Below, one piece after another: positions 9,066 through 18,549 of a stretch of DNA of 37,076 nt. The DNA lies in assembly GCA_023270015.1 (NCBI GenBank), contig JAGDXZ010000053.1:1-37076 (forward strand), given 5' to 3'. Position numbers and translations under genes: made by a program. The notes under the pieces were generated by a model. That model had not been told where the DNA came from, did no database searches, and was given only the letters and a program-made list of their open reading frames with translations. The first letter of the stretch is position 1; the number at the start of each line of letters is the position of its first letter. The stretch comes from Microcaldota archaeon (lineage in GTDB: Archaea > Micrarchaeota > Micrarchaeia > Micrarchaeales > CABMGC01).

Positions 9066-9941
9066 ATGGATCTCAAGAATGCAAAAGAGCTTTTTAGGCT
9101 TATGCGAATTGAACATAGTCTAATGCTTGTAATTGCGGTGATAGCTGCAGAGCTTATTGTAAAGGGCATGCCAAACCTTCCAACACTAATACTAAGTCTT
9201 ATAACGCCAGTGTTTGTGAGCATGGGCTCCTTTGCTGTAAACGATTATTTTGATATAGAGGTAGATAAAGCAAACAAAAAGGACAGGCCACTTGTAATAG
9301 GAACAGTAACACCCAAACAAGCACTTTACGCTACTGCTATTACAATGATTATAGGCGTAGCGGCAAGCATACCGATAAACCTTTATGCATTTTTGATAGC
9401 TCTCGCGTTTGCGCTACTTTCCATAGCTTACGCATACAAGCTGAAAGAACTTCTTTTCTGGGGCAATGCATACGTTGCCTTTGCAATGGTAATACCATTC
9501 ATATATGGAGATTTCGTTGTAAGTACACACTTTGCCTATACCATAATTGTAGTGTCTGTTATGATATTCTTTGCCGGTCTTGCTAGAGAAATACATGGAA
9601 CGATAAGAGATTATAGTGGAGATGTAAAGGTAAGGAATGCACACACCATACCAAAAGCAATAGGTAAAAAAAGGGCAGCACTATTGTCTCTTATACTCTA
9701 TTTTATTGCGATAGGCATAAGCATATACGCTGCACTTGCTGTAAAGCCTTTTGCACTGAATATCTTATATATTGTGTTTATCGCAATTTCAGATATACTG
9801 TTGCTGTCTGTAGCTTTAGGCTATTTAAACAATGAAACCGAAGAGTTTTATAGGAGAGCAAGAAACATAAGTTTATTAGCAATGGCCATAGCACTAATCG
9901 CCGTATTAATAAGTGCTGCACTGCCCGAAATTGCATTTTAA
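9066..9941 (+). CDS. UbiA-family prenyltransferase, probable digeranylgeranylglyceryl phosphate synthase
   Basis: NDYFDIEVDKANKKDRPLVIG motif and DYSGDVKVRNAHTIPKAIGKKRA second motif; multi-TM UbiA fold. Confidence 0.85.
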   Translation: MDLKNAKELFRLMRIEHSLMLVIAVIAAELIVKGMPNLPTLILSLITPVFVSMGSFAVNDYFDIEVDKANKKDRPLVIGTVTPKQALYATAITMIIGVAASIPINLYAFLIALAFALLSIAYAYKLKELLFWGNAYVAFAMVIPFIYGDFVVSTHFAYTIIVVSVMIFFAGLAREIHGTIRDYSGDVKVRNAHTIPKAIGKKRAALLSLILYFIAIGISIYAALAVKPFALNILYIVFIAISDILLLSVALGYLNNETEEFYRRARNISLLAMAIALIAVLISAALPEIAF

Positions 9942-10021
9942 AGCGGAAAATTATGCAAAACTAATTGTAAAATAAAATATTAAAGGTCATATACCTGATT
10001 TAAATTAAACAAAAGGAGGTT

Positions 10022-11584
10022 ATGAAAACCAACAAAATCGAAAAGGGCAACAAAATTGCTATTGCCGGATTAATGGCAGTTATTATAATTGGCTTATTGC
10101 TAGCTAAATATACTTATACGGGCCCCGATCCTCTATACGATGATTCAACCTATATTTTTGAAGCACATGAAATGGCAACCGGCAACTTTTCCCAGGTTCT
10201 GATAGATCCATTTACCTATGCTTTTTTTGAAGTCGTCCCATACGCACTTTCATTTTATATATTTGGATATGGCATACCTCAAGCCTTTACCACTAGCTTA
10301 TGCGAATATGTTCTGCTGATAATTCTAACGTTTCTTTTGGCTAGAAAACTAATAGACGAATCTGGAAAATATGCGATGCTAGCCGCATTTTTTACCGCAA
10401 TAACCCCCTTCGTAGTTCTGTACGCAACAAGAATACTGCCAGATATGTTAGTTGGCGTATTTTTTGCTGCACTGCTTTATTTTTATCTCTCAATAAAAAG
10501 AAAAGGAATAAGCTATTTCTTCCTTGGCATTATTGCAGCACTTGGAATATATGTTAAAACTGAAGTCTTAGCGTTGTTAGGAATTTTTGCTTTGTTTGTG
10601 TTTTTGGAGATTATTCATGACGCCTTTAATTATCACAAGTTTAAACACTTGAAAGCAGACGCTCTGCTGCTAGGCTGTTTTATTGCCGGACTAATTGTCA
10701 CATTAGGTTCTTATCTCTTGCTATATTATCACTATTTTAGAGCTCCATTCTTCATTTTCAAATATTACACATTATCGCCAGGAAACTTATCTACTAATTT
10801 ATCGTTATTAAACCCAAAACCAACCAGCTACGATCCTGAGCTATTTTCAATAGGGCTAATATTTTATTATTTTATAGCTGGCGGCATTATTGCAATATCC
10901 AAAAATAATAAAAGGTTAACAAAAGCATTCTTAGTTTCTTTAGGTTTTCTATTATATCTTGTTTTAGGCACTGATAGGTTTACAAGTTACACTTTTATAC
11001 CGATAGTTAGCCGCTTTTTTGCTGCGTTTGCTGCGCCGTTTTCGTTGCTGGGCGCGTACTTCGTAAAAGAAAGCGTCAATAAAATGGCAGAAGCCACAAA
11101 AGGCAAATTTACAGCATTTTTGCTTGCAGCGGCCCTAATATCCGCACTAGTTTTATATAATGCATTCCAAATATATACAATTAATTCAGAATATAATGCT
11201 GGAGTTCGCCAATTGAGTGATGCTTTCCATAATGCGACTTACTACATAATAAACGCTTCATCGAAAGCAACGGTATACGTTTTGGCTCATATAGGCTTTA
11301 ATATTCCTACTGTAAATTTCACAAATTTTGAATTCAAATTCAGCCCAAAATACAATGCAACGTCAATATTTTCTGAGACCGACCTAAGTAGTTTTTGCAA
11401 TGTCAAAACTACTCAAACAAACAAAAATGTTTTTATTTTAAGCATCAACACCAATAAAACTGAGACTCAAAAAGTATTAAAGCAGTTGAATGTTTCGTGT
11501 AATTTGTTGCTCATAAAACAATACGTGACCCCTTCGGGCTACTTCTTAGGAGTTTATACTGTTTCTCCAACGAATAGCAGATAG
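10022..11584 (+). CDS. Multi-pass membrane GT-C-type glycosyltransferase-like protein (PMT_2-like)
   Basis: DPLYDDSTYIFEAHEMATGNF acidic loop, ...AAFFTAITPFVVLYATRILPDMLVGVFFAALLYFYL; multi-TM; aggaggt SD immediately upstream. Confidence 0.65.
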   Translation: MKTNKIEKGNKIAIAGLMAVIIIGLLLAKYTYTGPDPLYDDSTYIFEAHEMATGNFSQVLIDPFTYAFFEVVPYALSFYIFGYGIPQAFTTSLCEYVLLIILTFLLARKLIDESGKYAMLAAFFTAITPFVVLYATRILPDMLVGVFFAALLYFYLSIKRKGISYFFLGIIAALGIYVKTEVLALLGIFALFVFLEIIHDAFNYHKFKHLKADALLLGCFIAGLIVTLGSYLLLYYHYFRAPFFIFKYYTLSPGNLSTNLSLLNPKPTSYDPELFSIGLIFYYFIAGGIIAISKNNKRLTKAFLVSLGFLLYLVLGTDRFTSYTFIPIVSRFFAAFAAPFSLLGAYFVKESVNKMAEATKGKFTAFLLAAALISALVLYNAFQIYTINSEYNAGVRQLSDAFHNATYYIINASSKATVYVLAHIGFNIPTVNFTNFEFKFSPKYNATSIFSETDLSSFCNVKTTQTNKNVFILSINTNKTETQKVLKQLNVSCNLLLIKQYVTPSGYFLGVYTVSPTNSR

Positions 11585-11677
11585 ACTTATTTATAATCAA
11601 ATCTCAAGATATAGCGAAAAGTAGCGCCGACAAGGTAAAAACAACGAACCAACTAGGACTCTTTTACTTGTTTGCGA

Positions 11678-13465
11678 TTACCTGTGCACTCTGCCGTGTC
11701 TGCTGCTTTTGTTTTTACTTGAATTCTTCCTGTCAGTGCTCCTCACTAGCTGCGCAAGCAACACAATAAGCACACATGCAAGCAGTATCACCATAATCAA
11801 CATAAGATAAAACAGCATGCTGATTTCATTGCTCAGTTCGCTGACCTGCTGCAAAAGCATAGGGCTAGTCTGGCTAAAGTTGCTAATAATGAAGGCCTTT
11901 GCTATTTCTGTGTCTGCCTGCTCAATTGATTTGGCTAGAAGAGAAGTGGTATAAGCGGTTTTTAGGTCATTGCTCTGGCCAAGCCGGTATTCGTTTAGAT
12001 AGAATAGGGCTTGCCCTGCAAACTCGTAAGGCCATATGCCTGAAAGGCTTGAGTTTATGTTGCTAAGAGTTGCGTTTACAAGCTGTGCACTTGTCATGTT
12101 AGAGCCTGCAAGAGGATTGGCCAATGCAGAAGCATATGCTGCGGCGTAGAGCGCTTCGGCGTAATTGCTAGCGTCAAAGCTCTTCACAGCGGTATCTAAA
12201 TATAGGTTAGCGCCATAAGGCTCTGCTTTTGCTATAGCGCTGGCTGCTTCCTGCTTAAGCACAGGCGCAAGGCTCACATAATTGCCAGGTAGTGATGCAG
12301 AAATGTTGTAAAGCTCCTGTGCTGCCTTGCACCATGCAAGGGCTTCTGCCCCATAGTATAACGCCTCTATGTAGCTATCGCTTGTCACCTCTGGAGAACT
12401 TAGCAAAGCTTCAGCCTGTGCAAGGGTCTCGTTGGCGAAGTCCTGCCTGAGCTCCCCACCTATTACATATTCGTAGTTTGTGTTTGTAAGTAAAGGAGGA
12501 ACAAGCGAAGAGCAGTATGTGCCTATATTGCTAAGCAATGAGGAAGCGCCTGTAGCTGTGTAGTTGGCTTTGTTTGCCAATGTGAAGGCCTGCAGGTATT
12601 GCAAGAACGCAAAGTCTGCTGCTGTGTAAGCATAGCCCTTGCTTGCTATTTCTTCATACCTTTGCTGGTTTGCCAGCATCTGCGCTTTTGCTTGGTTGAA
12701 AACGCTGGGCACGCTAGAAATCTCGGAGCTAGTAAAGTTGAGCGTGAAGTTCACAAGCTCGTTGAAGGCGCTAGTGTTGCAGCTAGTGCAGCTAAGATTC
12801 ATGTCGCTAAGCTTGCTAAGCTCGAAATGCTGCGTTATGTTGTATTGCATAGGCTTTGCTGGCTCGATGCCAAAGGCAAAAGCTAAGGCTTGGCTTATGT
12901 TGTCTACTTGCTGTATAGGTATGCTGAATATGCTTTGAGAGATGTAGTAGAGCAGCTGCTCTAGAGTGCCGCCGGCAGTAGCGTTTGGAAGCAGGAAGAA
13001 GTGCATGCGGGCTTGCGATGCTGCTTCTGCCTTGTCGTAAACCCCGCCAATTAAGCCTATTGTGCCATTTGGCTCTATAGTGCCAGAAACAGTGAAATTG
13101 CTTAGAAGCTGCCTATGCTCAAGTGCAGCAATGGTAAGAAGGGTAAAGGCTGTGCCTGCGCTCGGCCCTGATACGCTTACATTTCTGTCGTGTATTACAA
13201 ATGAGAAGTTGTACTGGGATTGGTTAACTCCTAGATAGCTGCATGCTGTCGCAACTGCTTGCTTTGCTGAAGCCATAGTACTGTAGCCCACTGATGAAGG
13301 ACCGCTGATGCTTACTATGCCTGTGCCTGGAGTAAGGTTGAGCGTTATCTCTGTCAAGGTCCCTGTGCTTGTGTTTGAAAGCACTGCAGGCGCATGTATG
13401 AGCGTTGTATATGCAGCGCTTATGCCAAAAAGCACTGCCAGCAGCAAAAAAGGCTGAAACCTCAT
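11678..13465 (-). CDS. Secreted, membrane-anchored Lon-type (S16) serine protease without ATPase domain
   Basis: Signal peptide MRFQPFLLLAVLFGISAAY; Ser/Lys dyad motifs GPSAGTAF and GGVYDKAEAA; C-terminal TM MLFYLMLIMVILLACVLIVLLAQLV; no Walker motifs. Confidence 0.8.
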   Translation of the reverse strand: MRFQPFLLLAVLFGISAAYTTLIHAPAVLSNTSTGTLTEITLNLTPGTGIVSISGPSSVGYSTMASAKQAVATACSYLGVNQSQYNFSFVIHDRNVSVSGPSAGTAFTLLTIAALEHRQLLSNFTVSGTIEPNGTIGLIGGVYDKAEAASQARMHFFLLPNATAGGTLEQLLYYISQSIFSIPIQQVDNISQALAFAFGIEPAKPMQYNITQHFELSKLSDMNLSCTSCNTSAFNELVNFTLNFTSSEISSVPSVFNQAKAQMLANQQRYEEIASKGYAYTAADFAFLQYLQAFTLANKANYTATGASSLLSNIGTYCSSLVPPLLTNTNYEYVIGGELRQDFANETLAQAEALLSSPEVTSDSYIEALYYGAEALAWCKAAQELYNISASLPGNYVSLAPVLKQEAASAIAKAEPYGANLYLDTAVKSFDASNYAEALYAAAYASALANPLAGSNMTSAQLVNATLSNINSSLSGIWPYEFAGQALFYLNEYRLGQSNDLKTAYTTSLLAKSIEQADTEIAKAFIISNFSQTSPMLLQQVSELSNEISMLFYLMLIMVILLACVLIVLLAQLVRSTDRKNSSKNKSSRHGRVHR

Positions 13466-13530
13466 TGCATCTTGTTTATTTATAGTAGATTAAAAATATT
13501 AAGGTTAGGTGCCGCTTTCTTATTTCTTAT

Positions 13531-14820
13531 CTAAAAGTCAGAAATTGTTGTCTGCTTGTGTTCGCTAACATCTTCGCCTTTTGTCCCAAAAATATCTACT
13601 ACGCCGAAAACTCCATCGTAGCCTGGCTTCACATGCACCTGCTCCTTCCTTACCCTTTCCACTGCAGCAGCCACGCTTTTGTCCAGCTTGCCAAGCTCCT
13701 CTGTGCTTGCCTTAAGCAATACGTTGAACTCGCTCCCAAAACCTTTTACAAACTCGGCATAAAGCTTCGCTACCGAAGCAGAGCTTTCAGGCTTGCCTAT
13801 TATCTTAGCAATCAGCTCAGCAAGGGGCACTGCATGCACATAGGGCCTGGCGCCTTGTGGAACAAAGCCTGCGGGCCTATCGGCAAGATCGTCTATTCTG
13901 TGCAATACGCCTAAGGTAAGGGGTCTGCCGCATACAGGGCAAATGTTGTTGTATTTCTTCGCATCCTCTGGGGAAAGCGAGACGCCGCACTTCCTATGGC
14001 CATCGTAGTGGTATTTGCCTTCCTCCGGGTAAAACTCTATTGTGTATTTTATCCTTTTTTCCTTTATTGCGCTAGCTATTGCTGCAAACGAAAGCTCGTT
14101 TGGCTCTAGCTCAAATACAGTTGCCTCTCTTCCTATCTTCTGCGGTGAGTGGGCATCGCTTGTAGAGACTAGCGCAAAGGGGTCATTGGCAGATACCCGC
14201 CAGTTCATTGGCGGATCGCTTGAAAGGCCTGTTTCCAATGCGTGTATGTGCTTGACCTGCTCCTCATAAGCCTCTGCCATGGAGTCATAGCCGGACATTG
14301 AACCGAAGACACCATACCACGGGGTCCATGCATGCGCAGGAAAGACTATTGCGTTTTTGCTTGCCTCTTTGACATGTTCAACTAGCTCAGCTGGGGACAT
14401 GCTAAGAGTGGGCCTGCCGTCTAATGCCAAATCGCCAAACTTGCTTAGCCTGTCGCTTATCTGCTCTGCTTCTTCAAGGCTCGGCGCAAGTATGCAGTGG
14501 TGAACGCGCTTTGTATTGCCAGAACGGTCAAAAGGCTTGGGCTTGCCTTCTTTCGCGTCTATCGTCGCAACCTCCACGCCAACAACAAACCTAACGTTTG
14601 ACTTTGTGCCCTTAAGCTTGTAAAGCCCTTGCTCAGCCTGTTCCAGATTCTGCTTAAGAAAAGAAAACCATGCAGGGTGGGTGAAGTCGCCTGTGGAGAT
14701 TATGCTTATTCCCTTCTCTTCTGCCGCCTGCTGCATGTGGATTAGGTCCATCTGCTCGCTGGTAGCGGCAGCGTATTTGGAATGGATGTGCAGATCTGCT
14801 ATGTACTCCACGTCAGCCAC
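13531..14820 (-). CDS. PHP-domain nuclease of the endonuclease Q (EndoQ) family
   Basis: YIADLHIHSKYAAATS, STGDFTHP, VFPAHAWTPWYGVFG, STSDAHSP metal-binding motifs plus Zn-ribbon (CGVSLSPEDAKKYNNICPVCGRPL). Confidence 0.8.
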   Translation of the reverse strand: MADVEYIADLHIHSKYAAATSEQMDLIHMQQAAEEKGISIISTGDFTHPAWFSFLKQNLEQAEQGLYKLKGTKSNVRFVVGVEVATIDAKEGKPKPFDRSGNTKRVHHCILAPSLEEAEQISDRLSKFGDLALDGRPTLSMSPAELVEHVKEASKNAIVFPAHAWTPWYGVFGSMSGYDSMAEAYEEQVKHIHALETGLSSDPPMNWRVSANDPFALVSTSDAHSPQKIGREATVFELEPNELSFAAIASAIKEKRIKYTIEFYPEEGKYHYDGHRKCGVSLSPEDAKKYNNICPVCGRPLTLGVLHRIDDLADRPAGFVPQGARPYVHAVPLAELIAKIIGKPESSASVAKLYAEFVKGFGSEFNVLLKASTEELGKLDKSVAAAVERVRKEQVHVKPGYDGVFGVVDIFGTKGEDVSEHKQTTISDF

Positions 14821-15484
14821 TTTTTGTTACTCCGTTCCTTGGGCAAAGATTCTTGCTGTTTGGCCCTAAAATGCACTTGCTGCACAAAGGGACTACAGAC
14901 TGGCAGACTGCCTTGCCATGGTCCTTGAGCACGTATGCGAAGTTGTGCCAATACTTCTTGTCAACTACCTGCATGAGGTCCTGCTCTATCTTGTCAGGAT
15001 CTTTGTTCTGGCTAAGGCCTATCCTGTAGGCAAGCTTTATTACCCATGTGTCTACTGGTATGCCCTCTACTATACCATAAGCATTGATCAGTATGCTGTT
15101 CGCTGTCTTTCTCCCTATTCCAGGAAGCGAAATAAGGTCTTGCATGTTGTTTGGCACTTTTCCTCCAAACTTCTCCTCTAAGATCTGGCAGGCTTTTATT
15201 ATGTTTTTTACCTTGTTGCCAGCAAAAGTCACTGGCCTTACTATGGCAAGAAGGTCTTCGGGCTTAGCGTTCGCATAATCGTGTGCAGTCTTGTACTTTG
15301 CAAAAAGCTTTGGAGTAACTGCGTTTACCACAGTATCCCTGGTTTGAGGCGAGAGCATAGCCGCTACAAGCAGCTCTATAGGCGTTGAGAAGTTCAGGTA
15401 ATATTTTGCATCTTTGTATTCTTTCTCCAATATCTCAACTACCTGCTTTGCTTCTTCCTTGCTCAAAAGCTTGAAAGCCACCAA
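14813..15484 (-). CDS. nth: Endonuclease III (HhH-GPD DNA glycosylase/AP lyase)
   Basis: LLVAAMLSPQTRDTVVNAVTPKLF, LPGIGRKTANSILINAYG (HhH), VDTWVIKLAYRIGL (catalytic Asp), C-terminal Cys cluster. Confidence 0.9.
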   Translation of the reverse strand: MVAFKLLSKEEAKQVVEILEKEYKDAKYYLNFSTPIELLVAAMLSPQTRDTVVNAVTPKLFAKYKTAHDYANAKPEDLLAIVRPVTFAGNKVKNIIKACQILEEKFGGKVPNNMQDLISLPGIGRKTANSILINAYGIVEGIPVDTWVIKLAYRIGLSQNKDPDKIEQDLMQVVDKKYWHNFAYVLKDHGKAVCQSVVPLCSKCILGPNSKNLCPRNGVTKSG

Positions 15485-15485
15485 A

Positions 15486-15974
15486 TCACCTGAGCTTGTA
15501 GCCTATGTCTCTCACAAACTTCCTCCTCTGTGCCTTGTCCTCCTCTCTTTCTATTCCTTTCGAAGCTGAGCCGTCTACCACGCCCAGTATTGCTCTGCCC
15601 TGATCAGTCTTTGCCACTATAACCTCCACCGGGTTCGCAGTCGCGCAGTATATCCTCGCTACTTCGTTTACATTCTTCAAGGCGTTTAATACATTTATCG
15701 GGTAAGCGTTCTTGAAAAGTATGAGAAAAGAGTGCCCTGCGCCAATTTTAAGCAAATTTGACTCTGCCAGTTTTTGAAGCTCGGCATCATTGCCCTCGCT
15801 CCTTACCAAGCAGGGTCCGCTTGCCTCTGCAAACGCCACGCCAAATTTTACCCCAGGCACTGCGTTTACCATAGCTTCGTAAAGGTCTTCTATCGTTTTT
15901 ATAAAGCCCGCATGGCCCAGCACAAGCTGGGTTTCAGCGTCTTTCTCTATTTTTATTACCTCGGTATCGAGCAT
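15486..15974 (-). CDS. Adenosine-specific kinase family protein (Adenosine_kin)
   Basis: GVKFGVAFAEASGPCLVRSEGNDAEL...IGAGHSFLILFKNAYPINVLNALKNVNEVARIYCATANPVEVIVAKTDQGRAILGVVDG, characteristic of this conserved family. Confidence 0.85.
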   Translation of the reverse strand: MLDTEVIKIEKDAETQLVLGHAGFIKTIEDLYEAMVNAVPGVKFGVAFAEASGPCLVRSEGNDAELQKLAESNLLKIGAGHSFLILFKNAYPINVLNALKNVNEVARIYCATANPVEVIVAKTDQGRAILGVVDGSASKGIEREEDKAQRRKFVRDIGYKLR

Positions 15975-16054
15975 AATATTACTTGGAAAGAAAAAGATTA
16001 AACAATTAACTTAGCTGGGGCTTTCAAAAGCCTTAAAAATATTAAGCAAGCTAG

Positions 16055-16444
16055 TTGATTAGCATGCAAGTAAAAGAAATCATGCAAACGCACATCGTTG
16101 CGGTAAACGCCAATGCAAGCATAGGGACAGCGATCAAGCTTATGTCAAACGCCCATGTTCCGCTTTTGCCTGTTCTCAACGGCTCTAGGCTTGCTGGCAT
16201 ATTAACAAAGGAAGAGGCGCAGGCCGAGCCTGAGAGCAAAAGAATTGGTAGCTTACAGCTCAGGCTTCTTTACGTCACAGAGAATGATCCTGTTGAAAAA
16301 GCGGCAAAGATGATGGTAGACAACTCAATAACAAGGCTGCCAGTAGTAAGCGAAGCGACAACGCTTCATTGTGTGGGCGTGGTAACTAGCACTGACATAG
16401 TGAAAGCACATAAAGAAGACAAAGAAGAAAACGCCACGCACTAG
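16055..16444 (+). CDS. CBS-domain pair protein
   Basis: Two CBS repeats: VKEIMQTHIVAVNANASIGTAIKLMSNAHVPLLPVLNGSRLAGILTKEE and LLYVTENDPVEKAAKMMVDNSITRLPVVSEATTLHCVGVVTSTDIVKA. Confidence 0.85.
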   Translation: MISMQVKEIMQTHIVAVNANASIGTAIKLMSNAHVPLLPVLNGSRLAGILTKEEAQAEPESKRIGSLQLRLLYVTENDPVEKAAKMMVDNSITRLPVVSEATTLHCVGVVTSTDIVKAHKEDKEENATH

Positions 16445-16457
16445 CGTAGCTAAAAAT

Positions 16458-16769
16458 TCACCTTGCTAGGGTTATTTCTATTGTGCTGACCTTTGACTTT
16501 GTGCCGTCCTCGTTCTGGAGCTCTTCAGAGCTTATTGATATGTTCTCTACCCTTACGTCCTGCAGGAACTTGTTCCTTGATATCTCTGCTACGTCGACTG
16601 CCCTGGAGATTGTGTTGCCCCTAGCCTTTATTTTGACGTTCTTTGCTCCGTTGTTGAACTGCGTTACTACTGCTAGTACGTAGCTCATTGCTGGCTTTTT
16701 GCCAACGTATACCACATTCTCTGGTATACCCTCTTTCTTTTCCTGTTCGTTTGCTTGATTTTCCGCCAT
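16458..16769 (-). CDS. albA: Alba family nucleic-acid-binding chromatin protein
   Basis: [52 protein letters not shown]. Start set to ATG 16769 because the track GTG (16778) lies inside the GGTGA SD. Confidence 0.9.
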   Translation of the reverse strand: MAENQANEQEKKEGIPENVVYVGKKPAMSYVLAVVTQFNNGAKNVKIKARGNTISRAVDVAEISRNKFLQDVRVENISISSEELQNEDGTKSKVSTIEITLAR

Positions 16770-16905
16770 TGTTGTCACCTTATAATTAAATAAGGCCTTT
16801 TACCCTTATAAATCTATATGTGTGGCTCTATTTGGCAGTTTGAACTATGGGTTAGCAGTGTCGCTATTTTAAGCTTATGCCCTTATAAGAATAAAAGGCA
16901 AAAGC

Positions 16906-18162
16906 ATGCAAACGCAAATAACATTTCTTGGAGGGGCGAGAGAGGTTGGAAGGTCTGCCATACTTCTAGAAAGTGACAAGCACATACTGCTAGATTATGG
17001 CATAAAGCTAGACCACAAGACCGAATATCCGCTAAGGATAAAAACGAAGCTTGACGCATATGTGCTTAGCCACGCCCATCTAGACCACAGCGGATTTGCA
17101 CCAATACTTTATTCAGGCAATTATGTAGATGCCTATGGTACGCCGCCCACTATAGAGCTTACAAGGCTACTTATAGAAGACGCTCTAAAAATAAGCAGGA
17201 GAAACAGACAGAAGCCAGCATTCTCTAAGGGAGACTTGAGAAGGTTTGAAAGGGCCTACAAGCCGCTTGATTATTATTCAGAGGTAGATGTTGGCGATTA
17301 TACCATAAGCCTGCATGATGCAGGCCACATAACCGGCAGCGCAATAACGCTAATCGAGAATAGGCGAACAGATAAACGGCTAGTATATACTGGCGACTTC
17401 AAGCTAGAAGCTCAGACATTGCAGAAAGGGGCAGAGGTAGTAAAAAGCGATATACTTATTACAGAATCGACATACGCTGACAGGGAGCACCCTGACAGGT
17501 CTGCGCTCATAAAAAGCTTCGTTGAAGAAGTAAAAAGCATAATAGACAACAATGGCACCGCGTTAGTACCTGTGTTTGCAGTAGGCAGGGCGCAAGAGAT
17601 ATTGACCATACTCTACCAGCACAACCTCATAGACTATGCAGTAATAGACGGAATGGCAAAGCACGCAAGCGAGATTGTAATGCGCTATCCAAACTACAGC
17701 GTAAATGAAAGCATGCTTCTAGGGGCTATGAAAAATGTAACATGGATAGGGACCGAGAGGAGCAGGAAAAGCGTTACAAGCCCTGCGATAGTAGTCACCA
17801 CCGCTGGCATGCTTAACGGAGGCCCTGTACTTGATTATATACTGGATCTTAACAAAAGGTCGAAGATCTTTCTTACCGGCTACCAACTAGAAGGTACCAA
17901 TGGCCGGCGCCTGCTTGAGGGCAAGCCCATAGTAATAGACAATAGAAAATATGCTATAAAAACGCCAGTAGCTTATTACGACTTTTCAGCGCACGCAGGC
18001 AGAAGCGATCTGTTTGAATATGTAAGAAGAAGCAACCCTGAAAAGGTCATATGCGTGCACGGCGATGCTAACGTAGCGTACAATTTTGCTGAGAGCTTGA
18101 AGTTGGAAGGATTCGATGCCGTAGCTCCGCAAATAGGAGAGAGTGTAAAAATAGAATTCTAG
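16906..18162 (+). CDS. Beta-CASP metallo-beta-lactamase ribonuclease (aCPSF-like, without KH domains)
   Basis: SHAHLDHSGFAPIL, DAGHITGSA, YTGDFKLE, beta-CASP motifs (GTALVPVFAVGRAQEIL, TTAGMLNGGPVLDY, FSAHAGRSDL). Confidence 0.88.
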   Translation: MQTQITFLGGAREVGRSAILLESDKHILLDYGIKLDHKTEYPLRIKTKLDAYVLSHAHLDHSGFAPILYSGNYVDAYGTPPTIELTRLLIEDALKISRRNRQKPAFSKGDLRRFERAYKPLDYYSEVDVGDYTISLHDAGHITGSAITLIENRRTDKRLVYTGDFKLEAQTLQKGAEVVKSDILITESTYADREHPDRSALIKSFVEEVKSIIDNNGTALVPVFAVGRAQEILTILYQHNLIDYAVIDGMAKHASEIVMRYPNYSVNESMLLGAMKNVTWIGTERSRKSVTSPAIVVTTAGMLNGGPVLDYILDLNKRSKIFLTGYQLEGTNGRRLLEGKPIVIDNRKYAIKTPVAYYDFSAHAGRSDLFEYVRRSNPEKVICVHGDANVAYNFAESLKLEGFDAVAPQIGESVKIEF

Positions 18163-18166
18163 CCAG

Positions 18167-18511
18167 TCAGCTCTGCTGTTCGTTGCTTAGATCTTGAGAA
18201 TTTGAATTGGCATTGTCTGCCTTCTTCAATATTTCTATTTTTCCATATTTGCCTGGGGAAAGCTGCGGATTGCCTCTGAATTCGTTCACGTATCCATTTG
18301 TTACCTTTATTCTATCTCCTACGTTTATCGATGAAGCGTAGTCTTCCCAAAGGGATATCGCTATGCTTCCGCTATCGTCGCTTAGCACAGCATCGGCCAC
18401 ATTGAGCCTCTTGCCGTATTTTGTAATCACCTCTCTTGGCTCGCTCTTTTCTGTTATTATTCCTTCAACTTCGACGTTGCTTGCACCAGCTTTTAAATCG
18501 ATGATCTTCAT
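18167..18511 (-). CDS. Single OB-fold (RPA-like) ssDNA-binding protein
   Basis: MKIIDLKAGASNVEVEGIITEKSEPREVITKYGKRLNVADAVLSDDSGSIAISLWEDYASSINVGDRIKVTNGYVNEFRGNPQLSPGKYGKI. Start moved to ATG 18511 downstream of GGTGA. Confidence 0.8.
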   Translation of the reverse strand: MKIIDLKAGASNVEVEGIITEKSEPREVITKYGKRLNVADAVLSDDSGSIAISLWEDYASSINVGDRIKVTNGYVNEFRGNPQLSPGKYGKIEILKKADNANSNSQDLSNEQQS

Positions 18512-18549
18512 AAAATTCACCAATCAATTAAGGAGTTATGTCGCATAAC

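Noticed and set aside
12599-12938. Plus-strand ORFs of 95-99 aa inside the Lon-type protease gene
   Set aside because: Antisense shadow ORFs of a strongly supported coding frame; Cys-rich implausible composition.
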